Source: Scolanthus callimorphus
Lineage: Eukaryota > Cnidaria > Anthozoa > Actiniaria > Edwardsiidae
Length of the DNA: 64,000 nt
NCBI GenBank assembly: GCA_033964015.1
Contig: CM066912.1
Span: 9,974,015-10,038,014, forward strand
Reading direction: 5' to 3'
Shown here: one piece after another, positions 62,301-64,000 of the stretch
How positions within the stretch are numbered: position 1 is the stretch's first letter
Layout: each line of letters opens with the position of its first letter
Made by a program: the position numbers and the translations under genes
The notes under the pieces: generated by a model
Database searches by the model: none
What the model was told of the DNA's origin: nothing
Seen by the model: only the letters and a program-made list of their open reading frames with translations

Positions 62301-63146
62301 GTGGAATTTACTTCTAAAAGAAAATTACTAGCTTCCCCCTCTCATTCTTTGGAAAGATTTTGCGATCCCCTTATTTTACATGGAAAATTTTGAGACCCCC
62401 CTGAATTTCACGTGGCCACTCCACGTGGCCAACACCGAAAAGTGAATTGAAGATCCTTCACCATCGGACAGCACTAACATGATTAGAATAAGCTAGGGAC
62501 CACAATTTGGAAATCGAAAGATGGCGTTACACGAGACCCTACGCCGAACCAAATCTAAGGAAGTGCCAAAATTGCCAAATAATGGAAGACGAACGACATT
62601 TTTTTGTCACTTACCCTCTCTATTCAGAGCTACGCGCAAACATATCAAAAAAGATTTTAAAAAAGCCACATTAAATTTCTCCGAGTTGATAGCACCTTGG
62701 AAGCATACCGAGGTTATAGCAAAATTTGCATTTGACTGCTTTCTCCTTTTATATCAAGTCCCCCAGATCAGTGACAAATACGTCTATGTCTATGCCCCCC
62801 TCCCCCTCCGACATACATAATGAACAAAGTCTAAGGTTATTGTATTCAGGAGACCGACGAGAAAGACTCTTGTACTTCACCTTTTTGTAAAGAATGGCTC
62901 GAGCAAGTGGTCCAAACGTAGCTAGGAACAGGTTATCTCCACTTCCCGCATTATCTAATGGCACGGATGTGTCTCTTTGAGCACCTGCGCAGACACCCCA
63001 TAACACGCTGCTTAGATTGACAGGCTTGCACGGAGTACTGACAATGCCAAGTAACGTTTCATTGTCCCGACCGATCATTTTTATTAGGGCTTCTCTTTCT
63101 GTAGCCGAGAGGGGATCAACTGCTAAATTGGTTGGATAACCCATAT
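19599..63146 (-). CDS. Large split gene: unknown N-terminal region, vWA domain, beta module, galaxin-like repeats, GYW-rich tail (5' incomplete)
   Basis: Eighteen minus-strand exons with AG acceptors and GT donors join with fully consistent phases: 62881-63146, 54814-55243, 42906-42950, 39798-39888, 37938-38086, 37129-37293, 34891-35040, 32770-32882, 30870-30969, 29784-29831, 29031-29105, 28187-28234, 27835-28041, 26509-26637, 24014-24154, 21995-22120, 20751-20837 and 19622-20349. They total about 3.1 kb of coding sequence, roughly 1,030 codons. Order: a Cys-containing region I do not recognise, a vWA domain with DESGS MIDAS, a beta-rich module, 14 di-cysteines in galaxin-like repeats, and a Gly/Tyr/Trp/Pro-rich tail with polyasparagine. 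vWA domains bind ligands through metal ions; galaxins are extracellular matrix proteins of corals. I infer a secreted matrix or adhesion protein. The signal-peptide exon is not seen, small exons may be missed, and exon 18 carries a one-base frame break. Confidence 0.8.
19728..19812 (-). repeat. Coding (AAC)n microsatellite
   Basis: GTT/TTG triplets on the plus strand (AAC on the minus) with a few interruptions (AAA, AGA) fill about 85 bases inside exon 18. They encode Asn with occasional Lys and Arg. Triplet periodicity keeps the frame. Confidence 0.9.
20511..20600. repeat. Short hairpin in intron 17
   Basis: GTCCAGTGCAGTC with CTGGCTTTCCCG at 20515-20543 pairs with CGGGAAGCC and GACTGCACTAGAC at 20570-20596. 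It is a small inverted-repeat element. Confidence 0.7.
20751..20837 (-). CDS. Exon 17: short galaxin-like repeat
   Basis: 87 nt, phase 1 on both sides; acceptor CACTTTCAG, donor AAAG|GTACGG. It encodes GGKCAKPCGYGWYNPKKQKC then CYGEHVFAK. One of the two di-cysteine steps is missing compared with exons 14-16, so this looks like a contracted unit. Confidence 0.88.
21472..21744. mobile_element. AT-rich MITE with a perfect 22-bp terminus
   Basis: The left end ATTACAGTCAAAAGACATGA and the right end TCATGTCTTTTGACTGTAAT are exact complements. Inside them the arms continue as GAGTGGAATATTCAATTCAT against TGAATTGAATACTCCACTC, and further with TTATTCAATCCAAAA against TTTTGGATTGAATAA. It is 273 bp, lies in intron 16-17 and has no ORF. 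Confidence 0.88.
21995..22120 (-). CDS. Exon 16: galaxin-like repeat
   Basis: 126 nt, phase 1 on both sides; acceptor GTTATTTTCAG, donor AGAG|GTGAGT. It encodes GKPCLRKCCTVKYNPKRFGC, then CRGRIFKKSWQKCC and YGNFIWAR. Here the usual CG of the lead is CC, so the exon has three di-cysteines. It is basic. Confidence 0.9.
22370..22641. repeat. Interspersed repeat, copy 1
   Basis: It shares with 33641-34149 a long series of blocks: AGTTTATAGAGGG, GGTACATAAGTACCA, CAGACATGCATATTAGATG, TTGTGCAGGGTCAATATCAC, GTGATAGCCCC and the end ATTAACTATG. This copy is uninterrupted and so shows the empty site of the insertion in copy 2. The family is unknown. Confidence 0.85.
22642..24013. other. Intron 15 remainder; nothing recognised
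   Basis: Besides short GTTGC-rich iterations (22650-22780), no exon, RNA gene or foldback is supported. Confidence 0.4.
24014..24154 (-). CDS. Exon 15: galaxin-like repeat
   Basis: 141 nt, phase 1 on both sides; acceptor ATATTTTTAG, donor AAAG|GTATGT. It encodes NQNNKDRECRRRCGVVWIRP, then SKQGCCDRKAYKKNHFKCC and YGRKIFRK. It has the same CxxxCG...CC...CC plan as exon 14 and is strongly basic, with many Lys and Arg. Confidence 0.88.
24155..25103. other. Intron 14 left part; nothing recognised
   Basis: AT-rich, with TATATA stretches and AATAAAGATTAACAAAAAAAA near 24541-24565, which may be the A-rich tail of an old retroelement. No coding evidence. Confidence 0.35.
25104..25443. repeat. Foldback element B, same family as 6830-7232
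   Basis: The left arm begins ATTGTCGGGTTTCATATCGT and the right arm ends ACGATATGAAACCCGGCAAT. Inner blocks CTCCAAAATTTAA and TTAAATTTTGGAG pair around a small GCCGGACGCCAAGTCCGG loop near 25272. It lies in intron 14. Confidence 0.85.
26347..26485. mobile_element. 139-bp inverted-repeat element beside exon 14
   Basis: ACATGGAAAG, TACGGAATTT and ACTCGTTTGTTCGT on the left pair with ACGAACAAACTCGT, AAATTCCGTAC and CTTTCCATGT on the right. The loop contains GATCGCAAAGCCTCGCTCG. It starts 23 bp beyond the exon 14 donor. Confidence 0.85.
26509..26637 (-). CDS. Exon 14: galaxin-like repeat
   Basis: 129 nt, phase 1 on both sides; acceptor TTTTTTCTAG, donor TTCA|GTAAGA. It encodes NKDCQLDCGSAMYDPSTQGC, then CKRKIYALATHKCC and YESTVQRRF. 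It is a CxxxCG lead followed by two di-cysteines. An inverted-repeat element lies 23 bp after its donor. Confidence 0.9.
27180..27470. repeat. GCAAGCGCAAG-type repeat cluster
   Basis: Several CAAGCGC / GCGCTTG motifs occur in both orientations (AAGCGCAGGACGCAAG, CTGCGCTTGCG, CACAAGCGCGAG, CTTGCGCTTGC), ending near TAGTGTGAACCA. It looks like pieces of a small TIR element family. Borders are uncertain. Confidence 0.45.
27835..28041 (-). CDS. Exon 13: galaxin-like repeats, densest block
   Basis: 207 nt, phase 1 on both sides; acceptor TTTTTTCAAG, donor AAAA|GTAAGA. It encodes SAPCTTFCGGQCYDPATQGC, then a Cys, YNVTYDKNTQGCC, NNKVYVTATHGCC, ANMEYAKDSSKCC and FDRFVQDK. Four di-cysteines occur at about 14-residue spacing with the consensus YDxxTQGCC, which is the galaxin repeat. 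Each pair probably forms disulfides in a compact extracellular rod. The open frame seen on the opposite strand here is only a shadow. Confidence 0.9.
28187..28234 (-). CDS. Exon 12: short Cys linker to the galaxin repeats
   Basis: 48 nt, phase 1 on both sides; acceptor CCGTTTCAG, donor AAGG|GTAAGT. It encodes EPECPGLDKMRVCLLKG with two Cys residues. It lies only 145 bp upstream of the next exon. Confidence 0.68.
29031..29105 (-). CDS. Exon 11: beta-rich module, part 4
   Basis: 75 nt, phase 1 on both sides; acceptor TTTGTCCAG, donor GTAG|GTACGT. It encodes AAVDAASCDPIYLAVEGKSV then TNGCV. YLAVEG fits the last strand of the module begun in exon 8, and the two Cys residues probably close it. 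Confidence 0.75.
   Translation of the reverse strand: MPLMLQVVILFIWRLKERVLLMDA
29410..29436 (+). repeat. 27-base poly-C run
   Basis: The longest homopolymer in the window, in the intron between exons 10 and 11, ending in GGGG. Confidence 0.95.
29784..29831 (-). CDS. Exon 10: beta-rich module, part 3
   Basis: 48 nt, phase 1 on both sides; acceptor TTTCTTCCAG, donor GGGG|GTAAGA. It encodes NANSDVVLLSFANPCG. It is short, but its phase and splice sites are good and it carries one Cys. Confidence 0.65.
29832..30869. other. Intron 9; nothing recognised
   Basis: No exon or structured repeat was found between exons 9 and 10. Confidence 0.4.
30870..30969 (-). CDS. Exon 9: beta-rich module, part 2
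   Basis: The acceptor GTCTTTACAG precedes 30969 and the donor AAAAGA|GTAAGT follows 30870; 100 nt, phase 0 in and phase 1 out. It encodes AQLKHGVATVYSSRTNVNLD then PTNANTYDQKVEK. The run TLYIEAQLKHGVATVYSSRT across exons 8 and 9, then TYDQKV, recalls small jelly-roll modules of the pre-peptidase C-terminal type, in which a strand GxVTLYxS precedes a Pro/Asn loop and YDxK. This similarity is from memory and unproven. Confidence 0.78.
30970..32262. other. Intron 8 right part; no exon found
   Basis: AT-rich. A segment at about 31640-31910 with CGAGTGTTTTACTGGGAAAT and short palindromes (CTCACTAGTGAG) looks like transposon debris. No coding evidence. Confidence 0.35.
32263..32551. mobile_element. 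TIR element in intron 8
   Basis: TCTTTACCACTGTATGCATT, ACTACGCGAC, TTCAAAGTTG and GGGCGATTGGCGATTTT on the left pair with AAAATCGCCAATCGCCC, CAATGAATTTTGAA, GTCGCGTAG and AATGCATACGGTGGTAAA on the right. Arms are about 75 bases. Confidence 0.88.
32770..32882 (-). CDS. Exon 8: beta-rich module, part 1
   Basis: The acceptor GGCTCTACAG precedes 32882 and the donor GAG|GTATGC follows 32770; 113 nt, phase 1 in and phase 0 out. It encodes DVTLPGPLCFFIGKSQLKYF then TIPATQFFNIGAGTLYIE. The alternating hydrophobic pattern suggests beta strands. It joins in frame to exon 9, the only other phase-0 boundary in this part of the gene. Confidence 0.78.
33641..34149. repeat. Interspersed repeat, copy 2 (interrupted)
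   Basis: The same family as 22370-22641, in the same orientation, with all the shared blocks listed there. It is split at 33786 by a 207-bp inverted-repeat element that copy 1 lacks. Confidence 0.85.
33786..33992. mobile_element. MITE with AGACCCCGTCCACAC termini, nested
   Basis: The left end AGACCCCGTCCACACTACAC and the right end GTGTGGACGGGGTCT are complementary. The arms continue through CCGTTTTCAAACGAAAACGG against CCGTTTTCGTTTGAAAACGG. The sequence is filled with CGTTTTCG iterations. It is inserted in the repeat at 33641-34149. Confidence 0.9.
34326..34640. mobile_element. Diverged relative of the 61077-61780 TIR element
   Basis: The left end ACTCACTCGAGATTCAAAATGC then ACTCAACxGTG and CGAGCGCA resembles the terminus of the element at 61077. 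The right end has GAGCGCAAATTGC and ATATAACTTTTGTGCC. The arms no longer match well. The interior holds AACGCCTAAAA-like iterations. Confidence 0.5.
34891..35040 (-). CDS. Exon 7: vWA domain C-terminus
   Basis: The acceptor TTTTACTAG precedes 35040 and the donor AATG|GTAAGT follows 34891; 150 nt, phase 1 on both sides. It encodes GVTRVSIGVGPTISTSNLEK, FASRNDLVISVDNFDELQ and QKLEDLRATICN. IGVG is the usual fifth strand of vWA domains. The final ICN places a Cys at the domain end, likely paired with the Cys in exon 3 or 4. Confidence 0.92.
35987..36073. repeat. Short inverted repeat
   Basis: GACTGATGACATG and TAGAATTAC pair with GTAATTC-like sequence and ACATGTCATCAGTCC around a centre with ACTTACCTGTAATTCGAAG. 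Probably a small foldback. Confidence 0.6.
36074..37128. other. Intron 6 part; nothing recognised
   Basis: No exon or long inverted repeat is seen. The minus-strand frame that continues beyond the exon 6 donor is read-through into the intron. Confidence 0.4.
37129..37293 (-). CDS. Exon 6: vWA domain, MIDAS Thr loop and central strand
   Basis: The acceptor TTTTTTTTCTCAG precedes 37293 and the donor TTACAG|GTAATG follows 37129; 165 nt, phase 1 on both sides. It encodes RGTTYTNIVVEEMQRALTFA and then RDLVAILITDGNPTKQSLFD. The GTTYT supplies the conserved MIDAS threonine and ITDGNP the conserved Asp after the fourth strand, so all three metal-binding elements of an active vWA are present. Confidence 0.92.
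37938..38086 (-). CDS. Exon 5: vWA domain, helix 1 to strand 3
   Basis: The acceptor TTTTTTTCTAG precedes 38086 and the donor AAGC|GTAAGT follows 37938; 149 nt, phase 2 in and phase 1 out. The split codon makes Ser, then NLVDILNVGPKESQVSILEY, ARDTQRSIPFLTYQSPNRM and KCAISNFHYK. The pattern matches the middle of a vWA domain, with VSILEYA in the second strand position. Confidence 0.85.
38178..38393 (+). CDS. Possible first exon of an HMGL-like TIM-barrel protein, or its remnant
   Basis: A plus-strand frame opens with MGQSYTSILRKKNVNLENEI in a fair context (AAAATGG), continues as a Lys/Glu-rich helix and ends NLDCLVLDNTIRETTVGQLR, GHTIENKWAIYEQ at a good donor (CAG|GTATGC). DNTIRETT followed by TIENKWAIYEQ resembles strand 1 and helix 1 of HMGL-like barrels (DTTLRxGxQ, then EEKLxIxxxL), though a metal-binding Asp pattern is changed. 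Gly2 and Thr6 would fit N-myristoylation. It lies in intron 4 of the large gene, on the opposite strand. No further exons were found downstream, so it may be an exon fragment. 72 codons. Confidence 0.45.
39089..39398. repeat. Foldback, 310 bp, arms about 140 bp
   Basis: TTTACTGCGGTTTT, GAACTCTCGC, CGCCTTCTGGCTTCCGTCAA and AGTCTTTTCGTCGTTACTC on the left pair with GAGTAACGACGAAAAGACT, TTGACGGAAGCCAGAAGGCG, GCGAGAGTTTGC and AAAACCGCAGTAAA on the right. TTTTGATTGGCCA is also mirrored. It lies in intron 3. Confidence 0.92.
39798..39888 (-). CDS. Exon 4: vWA domain, first strand and MIDAS
   Basis: The acceptor TTACCAG precedes 39888 and the donor ACCAG|GTAATT follows 39798; 91 nt, phase 1 in and phase 2 out. 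It encodes CSLNVSIVVALDESGSIQVG then NYEKEKNFT. DESGS is a DxSxS metal-ion-dependent adhesion site at the end of the first beta strand, as in integrin and matrilin-type vWA domains. Confidence 0.88.
39960..41256. other. Intron 3 part; transposon-like debris, no exon
   Basis: ACTAGCTGATGCCCGTG at 39962 and TATTAATATATAGAT at 40736 look like the two ends of a retroelement-type insertion of about 790 bp; no protein motif was recognised inside. The rest is featureless. Confidence 0.3.
41257..41274 (+). repeat. 18-base poly-C run
   Basis: A homopolymer flanked by a local inverted motif (CTTCTCTCTTCACCGGTC / AAGAGAGAAGG). Confidence 0.95.
41765..42703. repeat. Large foldback whose arms are arrays of short tandem units
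   Basis: The outer ends GGCAAGCCAAACATGACAAA and TTTGTCACGTTTGGCTTGCC are complementary. The left arm (to about 42078) repeats a unit of about 20-25 bases built on GAATxGxAATCG, e.g. GAGAATAGGAATCG and GAAAACGGAAATCG, then GAGAATATCGATTATC. The right arm (from about 42391) repeats the complements ATTCTCGxxCGATTTCC and GATAATCGATATTCTC in mirror order. The loop (42080-42390) is unrelated sequence. It lies in intron 3, next to exon 3. Confidence 0.92.
42906..42950 (-). CDS. Exon 3: 45-nt linker before the vWA domain
   Basis: A small exon with acceptor TTTGTTTCAG and donor CCAG|GTAAGT. It is phase 1 on both sides and encodes GDSDVGCACPSANAP. Joined to exon 4 it gives ...CACPSANAPVCSLNVSIVVA, a natural Cys-bearing lead-in to the first vWA strand. 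It could be skipped without a frame change, since it is a multiple of three. Confidence 0.65.
43499..43682. repeat. Near-perfect palindrome, 184 bp
   Basis: AAATGTCCTCTGATTTTCCG, TGGTATGTCCTCTTATATAC and CACGGAATGACGTAATAAAG on the left are mirrored exactly or nearly so by CTTTATTACGTCATTCCGTG, GTATATAAGAGGACATACCA and CAGAGGACATTT. The loop of about 45 bases holds GACCCACTCGGCTGCGCCTC. Confidence 0.93.
44081..44722. mobile_element. Non-autonomous DNA transposon, 642 bp, 30-bp TIRs
   Basis: The left end TTAAAGCGGGAGTGTCACGG then TACGCGCATG is the complement of the right end CATGCGCGTA then CCGTGACAGTCCCGCTTTAA, with one mismatch. The interior has no convincing transposase. It lies in intron 2. 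Confidence 0.88.
45380..45790. repeat. Tandem repeat array with five TGACGTCA palindromes
   Basis: Repeated units contain CACCCAAGTTTGGTTGTCTG, AGGTTCATCCCTTC, TTGAGATATATCAT and (A/C)TATGATGACGTCA. TGACGTCA occurs at 45456, 45468, 45580, 45659 and 45671. TACCACGTGACCATGCAGT and TACCACGCGACCATGCAGT are also repeated. TGACGTCA is the CREB/ATF-type consensus; function is not shown. Confidence 0.85.
46632..46847. repeat. Foldback, 216 bp
   Basis: AGAATCGAGCGAGAATTTTC, CCGATGCAGGCG and ATCTTGGACG pair with CGTCCAAGAT, CGCCCGCATCGGG and ATTCTCGCTCGATTCTT. The outer parts CCTGCTAGCAGG and TTAGGTCGTT / AATGACCTAA extend the stem. Confidence 0.88.
46992..47042 (-). promoter_or_regulatory. Paired TTCCCA(A/T)GATGCATTGCG motifs upstream of a possible plus-strand first exon
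   Basis: On the minus strand TTCCCATGATGCATTGCG (about 47022-47039) and TTCCCAAGATGCATTGCG (about 46996-47013) lie 26 bases apart. They resemble the ZNF143/THAP11-type promoter element (core TTCCCA, then ATGCATTGC-like). They lie about 240-280 bp upstream of the ATG at 47278. Factor binding in this animal is only inferred. Confidence 0.35.
47278..47335 (+). CDS. Possible first coding exon of an unidentified plus-strand gene
   Basis: ATG in a good context (AAACATGGCG) opens MAESDIDELDVYLQELHLE, acidic and leucine-patterned, and reaches a donor GAAG|GTAAAA in phase 1. The GC-richer upstream stretch and the paired promoter-like motifs at 46992-47042 fit a host promoter. No acceptor with a convincing second exon was found in the next 6 kb, so the gene may be split by long transposon-filled introns, or the exon may be fortuitous. 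It lies in intron 2 of the large gene on the other strand. Confidence 0.4.
47936..51260. other. Repeat-like region with decayed minus-strand coding segments
   Basis: Several minus-strand frames read like old protein: LLTGEIIAEWHGRDNFF near 48110, then in higher coordinates CCIYGNMSAIKAKHCHLLQP (about 49540) and GKFTNALGMEVNPFLAAAMI (about 50230). They are not in one frame and I do not recognise them. A dead DNA transposon or processed pseudogene is possible. An 18-base poly-C run lies at 50028-50045. Confidence 0.3.
48684..49140. repeat. Two-copy tandem duplication, period 238 bp
   Basis: CCACTCTATACAG at 48684 and 48922 each start a unit. Each unit continues with GATTTCAGCCATGTCGA, TGTACATTAATTAACAATAG, CAGAACTCATTGT, TTTTAGTGGCACAATTTT and AATAGCATGAAAATGG. 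The copies are very similar, so the duplication looks recent. Confidence 0.92.
51270..52060. other. Intron 2 part; nothing recognised
   Basis: No supported exon, RNA gene or large inverted repeat. Confidence 0.35.
52070..52909. mobile_element. DNA transposon-like element, about 840 bp, with TIRs of about 95 bp
   Basis: GATCTTCAACTGTTACACTC, ATTCTCAGTCAACTGTGCGT, TCGCGAATTTGTTTCACGTG and CCGCGACTGG on the left are mirrored by CCAGTCGCGG, CACGTGAAACAAATTCGCGA, ACGCACAGTTGACTGAGAAT and GAGTGTAAAAGTTGTC on the right. GACGTCAATCAAACTC / GAGTTTGATTGACGTC extends the arms. The inside has an open plus frame (52555-52797, LSYLNENECFQKLATVASLS) with a possible acceptor before it, which might be a relic of a transposase or a captured exon. 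No motif is recognised. Confidence 0.85.
53330..53860. repeat. Foldback with CCATGGTAACG arms
   Basis: TTGCCATGGTAACGATGTCA, CGTGACTCACC and CTGCCATTTTGGAT on the left pair with ATCCAAGATGGCCG, CGAGTCACGTGA and GTTTCCATGGTAACGAAA on the right. Inner blocks CCTAATTGGATATC and GATATCCAATTAG also pair. No intact ORF. Confidence 0.82.
54253..54280 (+). repeat. (TTG)n microsatellite
   Basis: A T-run followed by eight or more TTG triplets, non-coding, in intron 2. Confidence 0.9.
54814..55243 (-). CDS. Exon 2: unknown N-terminal region, part 2
   Basis: The acceptor TTTCAAACAG precedes 55243 and the donor ATAG|GTAAGA follows 54814; 430 nt, phase 0 in and phase 1 out, matching exon 1 before and exon 3 after. 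It encodes NVNYDYPVFGGTGSFFPNDK, CPKEYQTSEVWQTPTVTIAE, LRGMIDGYVLGEAVEDVL and an acidic C-terminal part (NELDDMDINNVDTYVDD). It looks like a folded, mostly helical extracellular region with a few Cys. It is the longest exon without a recognised domain and the best query for a family search. Confidence 0.75.
55710..55814. repeat. Hairpin with nested GGGCTATTGGCCAATAGCCC core
   Basis: AACAATTAGACCTCGAGCCC pairs with GGGCGAGAGGTCTAATTGTT. Inside lie the palindrome GGGCTATTGGCCAATAGCCC and a further GGGCTATTG copy after GCCGCAGGC. Confidence 0.9.
55815..56010. mobile_element. MITE with TTAGTATCACCCAACTAGT termini
   Basis: TTAGTATCACCCAACTAGTT at the left and AACTAGTTGGGTGATACTAA-like sequence at the right form the TIRs, directly abutting the hairpin at 55710-55814. 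The interior contains CGCCATTCTTTAC and ACTAGAGGTCTATTG. Confidence 0.88.
57300..57695. repeat. Dispersed repeat, copy 1 (inverted relative to 61795-62087)
   Basis: Blocks CTCATATAAAAACAG, AGACTGAAATATATGTCA, TTGGGAAGATCGGAGCTAGT, ACTCTCACCC, TGTACCGACATTTTTTCG, ATAAATCAGGGCTATAATT and CCAGAGTTTGGTACTTCA are found as reverse complements at 61795-62087. This copy is longer by an insertion around 57490-57560. Confidence 0.85.
57709..58533. repeat. 825-bp palindrome, arms about 340 bp
   Basis: The outer block ATGCTTTTGAATAAAATTAA pairs with TTAATTTTAATAAAAAGCAT. Then ATGTAAGTATCAACATAAT, CCCCACGCATCAGCTTA, TTTTGGACGATTCC, GATCGGTAAATATTGGAT and CGGCACAAAGTCGAATTCCA are mirrored in turn down to TGGAATTCGATTTTGTGCCG. 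The loop is roughly 58050-58195. No coding frame is supported. It lies in intron 1. Confidence 0.92.
58893..60758. mobile_element. 1.87-kb TIR element with G-run termini
   Basis: The left end AGGGACGTGTCATTATTTAG then a run of 14 G and GAGGGCTCC matches the complement of the right end GGAGCCCTCC, C-run, GGTAAATAATGACACGTCCCT. Just inside both ends lie iterations of GGGGGAGGGTCxTAATTTTTTT. Subterminal blocks TTCGGTGCGCTTCGCGCGCA (59105) and TTCGGCGCGCTTTGCGCGCA (60116) are in direct orientation. No transposase was recognised; it contains a nested element at 59759-60563. Confidence 0.85.
59759..60563. mobile_element. Nested TIR element with ATGCACCAGTCAATTGACA ends
   Basis: The left end ATGCACCAGTCAATTGACAC and the right end TGTCAATTGACTGGTGCAT are exact complements over 19 bases, followed on the left by CCCGGCCCCCACCCCGGG. 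It sits wholly inside 58893-60758. Confidence 0.85.
61077..61780. mobile_element. Young-looking TIR element, 704 bp, 86-bp near-perfect TIRs
   Basis: AAGGTGACTCATTCGAAATT, CAAAATGCACCCAACTGTGT, CTAGAGCGCAAATCTGCGTC, GCCAAACTCAAGGCTATAAC and TTTTGT on the left are mirrored with no mismatch I can see from 61695 to 61780. The interior is AT-rich without a recognised transposase. It lies in intron 1. Confidence 0.93.
61795..62087. repeat. Dispersed repeat, copy 2
   Basis: The reverse complement of 57300-57695 by the blocks given there. It starts next to the TIR element ending at 61780. Confidence 0.85.
62200..62520. other. No gene seen
   Basis: Contains GAGGGGGTTATGGGGGCATG and paired CCCCCTGAAAATGATTTTCAGG. 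Probably old transposon sequence. Confidence 0.3.
62522..62690 (+). pseudogene. C-terminal zinc-knuckle fragment of a LINE-type ORF2
   Basis: The plus strand in the frame of about 62525 reads RYTRPYAEPNLRKCQNCQIM then EDERHFFVTYPLYSELRANI. Cys-x2-Cys followed by EDExHFxxxxPLYxxLR is the usual C-terminal motif of many non-LTR polyproteins. The second-last Cys position is Tyr here. It ends at a stop near 62670. It lies about 200 bp from exon 1 of the large gene, on the opposite strand. Confidence 0.68.
62881..63146 (-). CDS. Exon 1 (first visible): unknown N-terminal region, part 1
   Basis: The acceptor (CTTTTCAG) precedes 63146 and the donor AAG|GTGAAG follows 62881; 266 nt, entering in phase 1 and leaving in phase 0. 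It encodes an 88-residue stretch beginning MGYPTNLAVDPLSATEREAL and containing STPCKPVNLSSVLWGVCAG and DNAGSGDNLFLATFGPLARA. Two Cys residues could pair. Because it enters in phase 1, at least one more upstream exon is required. The ATG near its start is probably not the initiator. No family is recognised. Confidence 0.7.
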
Positions 63147-63297
63147 CTGAAAAGGAAAGTGAGCAGGTGACTGTCAGTATAATGCTTGAGTATCCAGACC
63201 TGCTTCTTTCCGGCTGCTAAACAAAGTGAAAATATCAAGTGCCAAGTGTCAGTGTTGATAACAGGTTGTTTTCTCAATCTGATAGAGAAGTCTACCT

Positions 63298-63332
63298 GCC
63301 TGTCCGTCTGTCTGTCTGTCTGTCTGTCTGTC
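63298..63332 (+). repeat. (TCTG)n microsatellite
   Basis: About eight TCTG/TCCG tetranucleotides. The TDRQ-repeat frames across it are not genes. Confidence 0.92.
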
Positions 63333-63511
63333 CGCTTGTTTTCATTTAATCCGATTTTTTTTTGCTTCACTGCGTCGTATTTCAGATCCGAAGACTTTCT
63401 GCCAGTTCCGATGCTCGCACGGAGTCACTGTCGTCCTTTCGGAAATACTTCGACGAAAGCTTATTGACAGAAATTGCCAATGCTCGCTGCCAAACGAATA
63501 TGGTGCTTATT

Positions 63512-63766
63512 AGAGCGGATTTCACATGACCATCGTGAAAACAATCGCAATTGAGCAATCGCTAGCCAATCAGAATCGACAGAAATCACAACTTGCACCT
63601 GAATGGCTTTTTTCTCAGCAAATTACAAACCGAACCAATTGCTAAGTAATTACACAATTGTATTTGCTGCAGAATTTAATTGGCTGAGAAAAATGAGTAG
63701 CCAATGAGAACGCAAAGCAATCACAATTACACATTAAATCTCGACCGTCATGTGAAATCCGCTCTA
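63512..63766. mobile_element. MITE with AGAGCGGATTTCACATGA ends
   Basis: AGAGCGGATTTCACATGAC at the left pairs with GTCATGTGAAATCCGCTCT at the right. The inner parts contain several AATCACAA and TTGAGCAAT motifs and CCAATCAGAA / CCAATGAGAA. Confidence 0.88.
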
Positions 63767-64000
63767 TCTGTAGGCAATAGAGCTCTTTGCCTTCGTATGT
63801 CACAAGATTTTGAAGCCTGTCACCCGCATAATGATTGCGAAAATATTCCTACATTTACTGTATTTCACCCGAATTCTCACTCTTCCGGGATTTTTTCATA
63901 TATGTTCTGTATTTACATGGCACTTTATTTTCTACCAGGGGCTCCGATCTCCCTTTAACTTAAGGTGTCGTGAAAGGTAAAAATGTAAAAATTCATTAAA
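63767..64000. other. Window end; no exon found
   Basis: No upstream exon of the minus-strand gene was identified here, so its 5' exon(s) probably lie beyond the window. Confidence 0.4.

Noticed and set aside
63116..63370. TDRQ-repeat ORF as an upstream exon of the matrix gene
   Set aside because: It is a TCTG microsatellite translated, with stop codons before exon 1 and no suitable donor.

Overview
This is a eukaryotic, AT-rich, intron- and transposon-dense window, most likely from an anthozoan cnidarian and probably a stony coral. The reasons are a large split gene with galaxin-type di-cysteine repeats (a protein class first known from the coral skeletal matrix), degenerate BEL/Pao, DIRS, Tc1-like and non-LTR elements, and a very high density of foldback and terminal-inverted-repeat (TIR) elements. 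There are no operons or bacterial signals, and most short ORFs are noise or antisense shadows. No searches could be run, so the species is an inference.

Layout. 1-5.3 kb: a broken BEL/Pao retrotransposon on the minus strand (coiled-coil and DUF1759-type gag, CCHC knuckles, protease) with a non-LTR element inserted in it, next to a second non-LTR fragment. 5.3-13.4 kb: no convincing host gene; foldbacks, duplicated repeats, a GC-rich island with a P-loop-like remnant, and a dead Tc1-like transposase. 13.4-16.7 kb: a degenerate DIRS-type element (gag-like ORF, reverse transcriptase, RNase H) with a 25-base G run and a YIND in place of YIDD. 18.1-19.0 kb: the 3' end of a minus-strand non-LTR element.

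19.6-63.1 kb: one large minus-strand gene, assembled here from 18 exons whose splice sites and reading phases all agree. From the N-terminal side it encodes a cysteine-containing region of unknown family (exons 1-2), a small linker (exon 3), a von Willebrand A domain with a DESGS MIDAS motif (exons 4-7), a beta-rich module (exons 8-11/12), a run of galaxin-like repeats (exons 13-17), and a large last visible exon with Gly/Tyr/Trp/Pro-rich repeats, a polyasparagine tract and a final galaxin repeat. The first exon(s), with any signal peptide, lie upstream of the window or were not found. The product is probably a secreted matrix or adhesion protein. The last exon is one base short of its expected frame.

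The introns are full of mobile DNA: many TIR/foldback elements (one with arms made of short tandem repeats, one an 825-bp palindrome, several nested), non-LTR tails, tandem repeats with TGACGTCA palindromes, and long poly-C/G runs. Two possible plus-strand first exons (38.2 kb and 47.3 kb) also lie inside introns of the large gene.
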